From assembly GCF_023343835.1 (NCBI RefSeq), contig NC_064466.1, forward strand, positions 62,001 through 126,000: DNA of 64,000 nucleotides, in the 5' to 3' direction. Shown here one piece after another: positions 34,765 to 45,400 of the stretch. The notes below the pieces were generated by a model. It did not search any database. It was not told where the DNA came from and was given only the letters and a program-made list of their open reading frames with translations. How positions within the stretch are numbered: the stretch's first letter is position 1; each line of letters starts with the position of its first letter. The stretch comes from Lagopus muta (lineage: Eukaryota > Chordata > Aves > Galliformes > Phasianidae). The translations under genes and the position numbers were made by a program.

Positions 34765-35995
34765 GGTCACCTGGGGACATCCCTTGGGTTGTTGTCCCTA
34801 TGTGATCAACTGGGGACATCCCTTGGGTTGTTGTCCCTATGTGATCAATTGGGGACATCCCTTGGGTTGTTGTCCCTATGTGATCAATTGGGGACATCCC
34901 TTGGGTTGCTGTTCCTATGTGATCACTTGGGGACATCCCTTGGGTTGTTGTCCCTATGTGATCAATTGGGGACATCCCTTGGGTTGCTGTTCCTATGTGA
35001 TCACTTGGGGACATCCCTTGGGTTGCTGTCCCTATGTGATCAATTGGGGACATCCCTTAGGCTGTTGTCCCTATGTGATCACTTGGGCACATCCCTTGGG
35101 CTGTTGTCCCTATGTGATCAACTGGGGACATCCGTTGGGCTGTTGTCCCTAGGTGATCAATTGGGGACATCTTTTGGGTTGTTGTCCCTATGTGATCAAT
35201 TGGGGACATCCCTTGGGTTGCTGTCCCTCTGTGATCAATTGGGGACATCCCTTGGGTTGCTGTCCCTCTGTGATCAATTGGGGACATCCCTTGGGTTGCT
35301 GTCCCTATGTGATCAACTGGGGACATCTTTTGGGTTGCTGTCCTTATGTGATCACTTGGGGACATCCCTTGGGTTGTTGTCCCTATGTGATCAATTGGGG
35401 ACATCCCTTGGGTTGTTGTCCCTATGTGATCACTTGGGGACATCTTTTGGATTTCTGTCCTTATGTGATCAACTGGGGACATCTTTTGGGCTGCTGCTCC
35501 TATGTGATCAACTGGGGACATCCCTTGGGTTGCTGTCCCTATGTGATCAACTGGGGACATCTTTTGGGTTGCTGTCCTTATGTGATCACTTGGGGACATC
35601 CCTTGGGTTGCTGTCCTTATGTGATCACTTGGGGACATCCCTTGGGTTGTTGTCCCTATGTGATCAATTGGGGACATCCCTTGGGTTGTTGTCCCTATGT
35701 GATCACTTGGGGACATCTTTTGGATTTCTGTCCTTATGTGATCAACTGGGGACATCCCTTGGGTTGCTGTCCCTATGTGATCAACTGGGGACATCTGTTG
35801 GGCTGTTGTCCCTATGTGATCAACTGGGGACATCCCTTGGGTTGCTGTCCCTATGTGATCAACTGGGGACATCTTTTGGGTTGCTGTCCTTATGTGATCA
35901 ATTGGGGACATCTTTTGGGTTGCTGCCCCTATGTGATCAATTGGGGACATCTGTTGGGCTGTTGTCCCTATGTGATCAATTGGGGACATCAACAC
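34765..35995 (+). repeat. 39-bp minisatellite after the NXNL1 stop codon
   Basis: About 31 copies of a 39-bp unit, GGGGACATCCCTTGGGTTGT followed by TGTCCCTATGTGATCAATT. Copies differ at few positions (CCC/TTT, TTG/CTG, CCC/CTT). Because 39 is divisible by three, both strands stay open for more than 300 codons. These frames are not genes: they have no known domain and the same unit repeats throughout. The array starts about 20 bp after the NXNL1 stop, so it probably forms part of the 3' UTR. Confidence 0.92.
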
Positions 35996-35999
35996 CAAC

Positions 36000-36695
36000 A
36001 CCAGCATCTGTCTTTCTTCAAAACCTCAGCTAAAATTGTGTTCGCTTCCTGAAAGTCGAATCGTTCTGACACAAATTCCGTCCCCTCGCGTGGCTCCTTG
36101 CGCCGCCCGCTGCTCATTCACAGCTTCTCCATTCCACCACGAAGGGAAGAGCCAAGAATTTAGAAACTCGTGGGATGCAAAGGATCTGGGCCCTGCTGGC
36201 AGGCAGACGGAGAGGCTGAGCGAGGGTGGCTGGTTTGACTTGCTTGCTCACTTAATCCTCTTTGCCCGGCGAGTTGGGCAGGTAGACGAGGAATAATCCC
36301 ATAAAACAAATGGCTGGGAGGCTCCCTGCGTTACAAACGTCCTTCTTTGGCTGCTCCCCGTGTTCTGTGTGGCACCGAGATGCAAAGAAAACCTGAAAGC
36401 CCTTCCGGGTCACAAATTGGTGGAGGAGTGAAACCGAGCTGCACGCTGTGCTCTGGTGGTAATGGGGCGATGCTGCATTTCCTCGGGGGCAGCTGGAGGA
36501 AAAAATAACGATTTCAATGGCAAATAACAAAGCTGGAGAAATGGGAAGGAGGTGGAGGGCAGCGTTTTCACCTCAAAGTGAACACAGGCTGTAAATTGGC
36601 GCTCGGGTGCTGCTTGTCCCCGTGTAAATAGAAAGACACCCAGCACTGGAATTTATGGAAAGAAAAATAACATCAAAGGTGGACTTTTACCAGCC
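36000..36695. other. Unique sequence downstream of NXNL1
   Basis: No exon or clear poly(A) signal recognised. It may include the distal NXNL1 3' UTR. The intergenic space to GMIP begins here. Confidence 0.35.
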
Positions 36696-36699
36696 CTAC

Positions 36700-37125
36700 C
36701 CGTTGGGTTTTTAATCCACTGGGTTTTTAACTCATGGAGTTTTTAATCCATTGGGTTTTTAATCCGTTGGATTTTTACTCCATTGGGTTTTTAATCCATT
36801 GGATTTTTACTCCATTGGGTTTTTAATCCATTGGGTTTTTAATCCTTTGGGTTTTTACTCCATTGGGTTTTTAATCCGTTGGGTTTTTAACTCATGGAGT
36901 TTTTAACCCATTGGGTTTTTACTCCATTGGGTTTTTAATCCATTGGGTTTTTAATCCATTGGGTTTTTACTCCATTGGGTTTTTAATCCATTGGGTTTTT
37001 AACTCATGGAGTTTTTAACCCATTGGGTTTTTAACTCATTGATGTTTTAAGCCACTTTTTAATCTAATTGGGTTTTTAACCCATCGGGCTTTTAACCGAT
37101 CGGGTTTTTAACCCAATGGGTTTTT
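36700..37125 (+). repeat. GGGTTTTTAATCCATT minisatellite
   Basis: About 22 units of 18-20 bp: TTGGGTTTTTAATCCATT with ACTCC, AACTCATGGAG and CCGTT variants. AT-rich, unlike the CR1-tail arrays, and unrelated to them. Confidence 0.88.
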
Positions 37126-37171
37126 CTCCGTTCAGAGCCAAAAAAATTGCTCTTTTCTTGGTTATTCTGTG

Positions 37172-37222
37172 AAAAACAAAACAAAACAAAACAAAACAAA
37201 ACAAAACAAAACAAAACAAAAC
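37172..37222 (+). repeat. (AAAAC)n microsatellite
   Basis: About ten perfect AAAAC pentamers, followed at 37238-37266 by an A-rich and (AAAC)n tail. Confidence 0.95.
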
Positions 37223-37339
37223 GGGTTATTGTGGGGGAAAAAAAAAGAAAACAAACAAACAAACAAAAGAAACCAAAAACACAGCAAACCCAGTGAGAAA
37301 ATGACAGCAAAGCACGAACTGAAGTGGGAAGCAATACTG

Positions 37340-38300
37340 TGCCAACAGGGTTGGGTTGGGTCCTCAAAGAGAATAGAACCACACAATGGGTTGAGTTGGG
37401 TCCTCAAAGATAATAGGACCACAGAATGTGTTGAGTTGAGTCCTCAAAGAGAATAGAACCATGGAATGGGTTGAGTTGGGTCCTCAAAGATAATAGAACC
37501 ACAGAATGGGTTGAGTTGGGTCCTCAAAGAACACAAAACCATAGAATGGGTTGGGTTGGGTCCTCGAAGAGAATAGAACCATAGAATGGGTTGGGTTGGG
37601 TCCTCAAAGAGAATAGAACCACAGAATGGGTTGGGTTGGGTCCTCAAAAATTATAGAACCATAGAATGGTTTGGGTTGGGTCCTCAAAGAACACAGAACC
37701 ACAGAATGGGTTGGGTTGGGTCCTCAAAGAGAATAGAACCATAGAATGGTTTGGGTTGGGTCCTCAAAGATAATAGAACCATAGAATGGGTTGAGTTGGG
37801 TCCCCAAAAAACACAGAACCACAGAATGGATTGAGTTGGGTCCTCAAAGATAATAGGACCACAGAATGGTTTGGGTTGGGTCCTCAAAGAACACAGAACC
37901 ACAGAATGGGTTGAGTTGGGTCCTCAAAGATAATAGAACCACAGAATGGTTTGGGTTGGGTCCTCAAAGAACACAGAACCACAGAATGGGTTGAGTTGGG
38001 TCCTCAAAGATAATAGAACCATAGAATGGGTTGAGTTGGGTCCTCAAAGAGAATAGAACCATGGAGTGGGTTGAGTTGGGTCCCCAAAAAACACAGAACC
38101 ACAGAATGGATTGAGTTGGGTCCTCAAAGAGAATAGAACCACAGAATGGGTTGAGTTGTGTCCTCAAAGGTCACAGAACCACAGAATGGGTTGAGTTGGG
38201 TCCTCAAAGAACACAGAACCACAGAATGGGTTGAGTTGGGTCCTCAAAGGTCATACAACTGTAGAACCATAGGATGGATTGGGTTGGGGGAATCCTTAAG
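37340..38300 (+). repeat. CR1-tail minisatellite array 7
   Basis: About 20 very regular units of roughly 44-46 bp: GGGTTGGGTCCTCAAAGA, then TAATAGAACC, GAATAGAACC or ACACAGAACC, then ACAGAATGG. Three unit types alternate. Strikingly, the TTGGAAGG of other arrays is here reduced to TTGGG before TCCTC, so this array seems to have grown from one variant unit. Confidence 0.88.
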
Positions 38301-39410
38301 GATCACAGGCCAGCTTGGGAAGTCCTGCACGAAGCTCAGCTTCAGAAGAGCTGGAAAAGAGCAGAGCTGTCTTTCTGCAGGGGAATTCAGCGCGATAGAA
38401 ACCCTGAAGCAGAAGGGAGGGGAAAACTCCCTGCCCACCTCCACAGCTTCAGATCGGGATGGAGTTGGGCTCCTCCGTTCCAAATATCACACACTATGGT
38501 TGGTGTCACTCTTGCTTTGCTTTTCACCACGTCACACAATTCCACCCCACAGCCCCAAATGATCTGCAGGCAGCAGTGGAACGGCAAAGACGCCTCCCAG
38601 CCTGCAGAGAGCAAAGGGTTAAAAAGCGAGCACTGGGTGGGAGGATCCGTCTGGGAAGGGAAGGGACTCATTTCACAACTCCCAAAAGGAATGTGGAAAA
38701 TCCACATTGCCTGACACCTGCCCCAGGTTCCTGCCCCAGGTTCCTGCCCCAGGTTCCTGCCCCACGCGTAGATCCGTTCTCCATCCGACTCCAGAGTCTG
38801 CAAAGGGAAGCAGGACATCAACAGCGACGCCGTTCCTGGCTTCATCAGCAACCACCGAGATGCAGCAGTGATGGCTGAGGGATTTTATGGCTTTTTTATT
38901 GCTGCAGGAGTTGGATCGATGATCCCTGTGGGTCCCTTCCAAACCTGGACATTCGGTGACGCTGCGATTCTGTGATTCCACGATTCTACGATTTCACGAT
39001 TCTGTGCTTCCTGCTCCATCTTTTAGCCAAGGGCAGGCAATGAAAGGAGATGGAAAACATCTGAGAGATGAAAAACCCTCTCTAAGAGATGGAAATTATT
39101 CTCTGCAGATCGCCTGAGCCAACATTTCCTCTTGCAAATACTGCACTATGTGAGAGAGACCGACACAGAAATGCGCTGCGATAGCAAACGGGCGTTCAAG
39201 GCTTTTGATACCCAAGCTTTGCTAAAGGAAAGTTTCCTAAATTTGAGTTTCTACTTGCTGAAAAGAGGAAATTTGGGCATTAAAACCTGCTTCAGTCATT
39301 TCTCCAAAGGCACTGGGTGCAGCTCTACTGGGTTAGGAAACCCATAGGATGAGTTGGGTTGGAAGAGAGGATTCCAACCGCAAAGGGATAAATGCAAAGA
39401 GGTGCTGACC
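38301..39410. other. GMIP upstream region
   Basis: No coding exon recognised. It includes three 14-bp repeats of CCCCAGGTTCCTG at about 38720-38765 and a CR1 3' end at about 38900-39010, with a decayed GATTCTGTGATTCCACGATT tail. The GMIP promoter should lie here or further left, but no CpG island or clear initiator is visible. Upstream non-coding exons are possible. Confidence 0.4.
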
Positions 39411-42400
39411 ATGAACGGGTCGGGATCCTGGGATGATGCTGATGGATTCCTGGGGAGATTCCTTTCCCTTGAGCACAGCTCCCACTCGGGAATCCCAGCT
39501 GCTTCCTGGGCTCCGTCCCATTGCCCCACACCTGAGCGCTGCGCCAGGGAAATTCTCCGCGTCGCCCAGCACCTAAAGAGCATCGATGGGAAATTTCAGT
39601 GCCTCCGAGAGCTCTTCCAAGAAGGTAAGCAAGAAAAACAATCGCTTATGACTATTAATATAATAAATGACTATTAATATAATAAAAACTGGTTGTTGTT
39701 TACAAATGTAAGAAGCTCCCTTATTGGCTTGCAAGACGAGTAGATTGACAAGAGCAAAAGCTGCGTCATCCTTTATTTGCTCAAACCAATGACCTTACAT
39801 GTCCTGGAGACCATCCTCCATTCTGCCCCTCTCTCTGTGGGTGTTTAATTACTCCAGTGGCTTCTCCTGTAACGAGGAGCGCTAACGGATGAAGCGTGGC
39901 AGCACTCAGCCCTCTGAACGCTTGGGTTCCCTCCAAATACAATGAGAAATAAAAAACCTGAAGTGCTCCCAAGGGCGCTGGGATGACGTGCAGGCAGAGC
40001 AGCTCCGTGCTGCCCTGTAATCCATCAGCACAAATAAAATCCTCCCCCCCCCAGGAGAAATTTCCTCCCCTGCCGTCCTGCTCCCTCCACCCACAGCCCT
40101 TGTGGCGTCTGTTCGCCGTGCTGAACGGGTTGGGTGGGTGCTGCTCCTCCAATTAACCGCAGCCATTTTCTCTTTGCTTTGGGGTTTTTACCCGTCGCAG
40201 CCCCCAAACGATGCCGGATGCAAATGGAAATCAGATGTGCCCAGGCTGGCTCTGGTTGGGGGTGTTTTTCCCCGTGAAATGGGTCCGTGTGAACCCAGCA
40301 AGGCTGAGTGCGTGGGGTTGGGTTGGGATAATCCCAGATAGGGCAGAAGAACTCATGGAGAGCAGCTCTGGGGAGAAGGACTGGGGAGAGACCGCCTTGG
40401 ATGGGGTCTGGGCAGCCTGGGCTGGTGGGGGGCACCCAGCCCATAGCAGAGGTGGGGCTGAGGGGGCTTTGGGTTCCCCAACCCAACTGCACTGTGATTC
40501 AGTGGTTCTGTGATCTTAAGGTTCCTTCTAACCCAAACCCAACCCCACCACCCTCTGTTTCTATGATCTTCAAGGACCCTCCCAACCCAACCCACTCCAT
40601 TCCATGGGTCTACGGCCTTTCAGGACCCTTCCAACCCAAACCCAACCCAACCATCCTCTGTTTCTATGATCTTCAAGGACCCTCCCAACCCACTCCATTC
40701 CATGGGTCTACGATCTTTCAGGACCCTTCCAACCCAAACCCAACCCCACCATTCTCTGTTTCTATGATCTTTGAGGACCCTCCCAACCCAACCCAGTCCG
40801 TTCCATGGGTCTTCGGCCTTTCAGGACCCTTCCAACCCAAACCCAACCCAACCATTCTCTGTTTCTATGATCTTTGAGGACCCTCTCAACCCAACCCACC
40901 TCAATCATTCTCTGTTTCTATGATCTTTGAGGACCCTCCCAACCCAACCCACTCCATTCCATGGGTCTTCGGCCTTTCAGGACCCTTCCAACCCAAACCC
41001 AACCCAACCATTCTGTTTCTATGATCTTCAAGGACCCTCCCAACCCAACCCAGTCCATTCCATGGGCCTACGATCTTTCAGGACCCTTCCAACCCAAACC
41101 CAGCCCACTCCGTTCTGTGGTTCTGTGGCACACTGCAGCCCTGCAGCACAAAGCAAAGCGTCCATTGCTGGGGTCTGCATTGTAGAACCAGGACAAAAGG
41201 CAGTGGAGACCCTCACAAAGGTCCCTCACAAAGGTGATGAAGAAATGGACAATTTCCAGACCCATCCTCCCTCTCTATATTGTTTTTGGTTTTTGAGGGT
41301 GGTGGGGGGGTTGTTTTGGCCTTCATTGCTTGTTATTCTCCATTTTGCACAGCATTTCAATGTTCTGAGCAGCGTTCTGATGAACGATTCCCCCCTGGCA
41401 GAGGGGCAGGGATGCAAACAAGAAAAAATATATATTTATTTTATTTTATTTTATTTTATTTTATTTTATTTTATTTTATTTTACGTTTAATTTTAGGTGA
41501 AGCTGTTTCGGGCCCCGTCGAAGACAAACTGTCAGACCTCCTGCACGCCATCTCCTCCTTCCTGAACACCTATCCTGCTGTGAGCGGGGATGCCATCCAG
41601 CTGGCCACCGCCACGCTCGTCTCCAACATCAACGGTTGGTCAACGTTCCCTCTGGGGAATGCAGCTGCTCAGCAGTAGGGGGACAAGCTCAGGTCCCTCG
41701 TGTTGGGGAGATGGTGATTTTAGAGCAGGAGAAAAGCTGGGGGAGGGTTAGGCTGACCCACAGAGCTGTTGGTTTGCACAGCGTTTGGTCACCAGGCATT
41801 GCGTGCTAATTAAGGAACGCAATTAACAGCCTCTCGGAGGTCGGAGCGATGCTCTGCTCCACTCTGAGCTCCTTTCAGTGCGAATCCTTCGTGCTCCTTC
41901 TATTCCTGCGTTGCACTTTTCTTTCTCGGGACTTCAGATCCCCTCGAATTCTGGTGGAAAATCCTGAAAGCTCGACAAATGGTTTCTACCCATTGAGCTG
42001 AGCTTCTAGAGGGAATTCTGTGTGTCCCATCCCCACGTTGCAACCCACAGCCCCCCATCAGAGCAGAGGAGCAGCACGAGGCTCTCAGTGGGGGATGAGG
42101 AACAAGGGAAGCGCCATCACGCAGCGCTCGCGGCCACTTTCCTCCCCCATTTCTATCTGGCTCCTAAAGCAGCACCAGCGGCACGAGGGGAAACCCGCAG
42201 CACTGCGCTGTGGTTCTTTCCAGCAGCAAGACGTGGAGTTCAGCCTTTGGAAACACAGGGAGTTTGCAGGGCGGCGGAGCTCAGCATCACCAGTGAGGCA
42301 GATTTCTGCTCCGCGGTGATGAGAGCACGGCAGCAAATGGGAATTGCTGCATCAAAATTCGGGTTGCCTTAGAAGGAGATACGGGGATTTTTGCAGAAAC

Positions 42401-45400
42401 TCCCCCACTTCCCTTTTTTTTTTTTTTTTGGTTTTTTTTTGCACATCCGATCTGCAAAACAAAGCTTTGGGTTTTACCAAAAAAAAAAAAAACCAAAAAA
42501 AAAAAAAAAACAAAAAAAAAACATGCAGTGAGAATATGTAGGAAACCAAATGATGGGATTGGGAATTGAGGAGTCTCACCCTTTTGTTCCCCGTTGGCTT
42601 TTATGGGCTCTTTATGGCTGTTTGGGTGCTGGGGGTGTTGACACAGCGCTGTGCTGCAGGCCTTCAGGCCATAAATGCCTCTGCACCATGAGCATAGTTT
42701 TATGGCCTTCATCTGTAAACGCGGCGCTGTATAAACGGGGGTTGGAAGTGACACCGACATGCCCTTAATTACAGGGGCTGAGCACAGGAAACAGAGACTG
42801 GGGAGGATTTGACAGGAGAAACCCACTGTGTGAACGCTGATTTCTTTCACCTTCTCCCCTTTTTCTTTTTCCTTTTTCCTTTCTTGCTTCCTTTTCCTTT
42901 TTTCTTTTCCATTTTCCTTTCCCTTTTCCCCTTTTCCTCTTCCTTATTATCTTTCTTTTTCTTCCCTTCCCTTCCCTTCCCTTCCCTTCCCTTCCCTTCC
43001 CTTCCCTTCCCTTCCCTTCCCTTCCCTTCCCTTCCCTTCCCTTCCCTTCCCTTCCCTTCCCTTCCCTTCCCTTCCCTTCCCTTCCCTTCCCTTCCCTTCC
43101 CTTCCCTTCCCTTCCCTTCCCTTCCCTTCCCTTCTCCTTTCCTCTTTCCCTACACCATTCCTCTTTTCTTTTTTCTTTTTCCCGTTTTCCTTTTTCCTTT
43201 TTCCCTTTTCCCTTTTTTCCTTTTTCCTTTTTTCCTTTTTCCTCTTCCCTCCCCTTTTCCCCGGAGTTCATTTCCAACTCCTCTCAATCTACGATTCCGT
43301 GATTCCATGACTGGATGCTGTGATGACGGTGGGTCAACAGTTGGACTCAACAATCTTGGAAATCTTTTCCAACCATAACGACTCCACCATTCCATCAGTG
43401 ACCACTGAGGACGACGAATCCATGGTTGGACTTTGTGTTCTTTGAGGTCATTTCCAACCTGACCTTGGAGGTCGTTTCTAAACCTTCTGCCGTTCCTTCC
43501 TCCCATTCATATTTGTGTAGCACGAAGTTCTCTCCAATCTCTGCTCTTTTCTGTCTGTAATCCCCGAAGAAACGTTTTCCATTTCCGATCTCATCGTTAA
43601 ATCGCCGCTGCGCTGAAGGCAAACTGAACCCATTTTGAGCGATCCGTTAATGAGGAGATTGGGGGAGTGGCTCATTAAGGACCTCTCCTGCCCCGTTCCA
43701 ACCGACTTCTCACCACCCGGTCCCATTACTGCCATCACTCCCAGCTTTGCAGGACCCACAGTTACACAGAGAAGACCCAGGATCTCCAAATTCTTTCCCT
43801 GTGGGGTGAAATTCGACAACAACAGAGTGGAGGTTTGGTGTCTGGTGGGCAGGAATGCTGGTGTTCTGCAGGCAGGGACAAAAGAGGTTCATCTTTTCTC
43901 TCCTCCTTTTGAAACTAAAGATGGGTAGGGTTGGAAACACGGCTTTTCCCCAAGAAAACGAGGCTTTCCTTGGGCATAAAAAGTGCAAAACTGCTGCTGC
44001 ACTGAAACCAGGGGGCTGCGCTCCGGTTTCCTTCCCACCAACACCGGTTATGCAAATTGCACGGCGAGGCAGATGCGCACCACGACTGTTTCCTCACCCA
44101 GAAGCGAGCTGCAGGAAGTCCATGGGCTGCATTCACTTCTGCTGTCGTCTCAGGCAGCTCTCACAGATGGGGTCACCTCCCAACCTCTGATCCAACCCCC
44201 AAATCCCCTTTTTCCTTAATCCAGCCGCGATTTGGAGTCGGGTCGCTTGGGATTCTGCTGCTTTCAGACCAAAGCACTGAAGATTCGGCCATGGGAGACC
44301 CGGAGCCAAGCGGTAGGTGATGGCATCAGAACCTTCTATCGTCTTCATAAGTATTTTGGGGGGCAGGAGATGACACGAGAGTCGCCTTGCAGCTCTGGGT
44401 GCCAATTCGACCCACTGGGCTTTCCATCAAGATCCGGGTCCACCTGATTTCATTGAATTCTCATTGAATTCCACTGAATTTTTCTTGAATTTCACCGAAC
44501 TCTCATTGAATTCTCACTGAATTTTGTTGACTTTTCATTGAATTTCTCTGACCTCTCATCAAATTCTCCTTGGATTCTCATTGAATTTCACTGAATTTCT
44601 CTTGAATTTCACTGAACTCTCATTGAATTCTCACTGAATTTTGTTGATTTTTCACTGAATTCCTCTGACCTCTCATCAAATCCTCATTGAATTCCCATTT
44701 AAGTGCGTTGAATTTTTTCTTGAATTTCACTGAACTCTCATTGAGTTCTCATTTAATTTTGTTGACTTCTCATTGAATTCCTCTGACCTCTCATCAAATC
44801 CTCATTGAATTCCCATTTAATTTCGTTGAATTTTTTCTTGAATTTCACTGAACTCTTGAATTCTCATTGAATTTCATTGAATTCTCCCTGAATTTTCTCT
44901 GACATGACATTATTTGACGCACTGGGACTGGACGTTGCCTTGGCTAAGGGGAAACGGAGCAGACCACCTCATTTCTGGGAGGCAGGAGGCGCAGTGTTCT
45001 CTGTGTCACACTTTGCACGCTGTCTGTTGGGTCCCTGTGACCCAAAATTGTGACAAAGCCCAAATTAATATCTGTTAGGCTGTCACCTGTAGAACAGAAT
45101 CAACATGACTGAATATCGCCCTTCTCACCGCATTTGCAAGCAAAGCTCCTGTTGGGTCCCTCTCTGCTTTTTTTGAGGCACTTTTCCACCCTGGAGAAAC
45201 GACACCTGCAATTAATTTGCAGGCATTAGGCTGCTTGCTGCCCTTTCTGAGCCCAATTGCGTGCTAATTAGCAGCATTCTGCCTTAATTGTTGCGGTAGG
45301 ATCGTTATCTCGCCGTCAGATCACGAAGCAGGATGATTGCTTATAAAATTCATTATGACCCTATGATTCTAAGGCCACCAAGGAGCCGTGGCTGGGACCT

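Noticed and set aside
34765-35995. CRISPR-like regular repeats
   Set aside because: Repeats are adjacent with no unique spacers, and the host genome is a vertebrate.
34747-36033. 428-codon plus-strand and 316-codon minus-strand open frames
   Set aside because: Both arise from a 39-bp repeat whose length is a multiple of three. The peptides are pure repeats with no known domain.
42765-43277. Lysine/glutamate-rich 170-codon open frame
   Set aside because: Encoded by the CTTCC polypyrimidine tract on the opposite strand.
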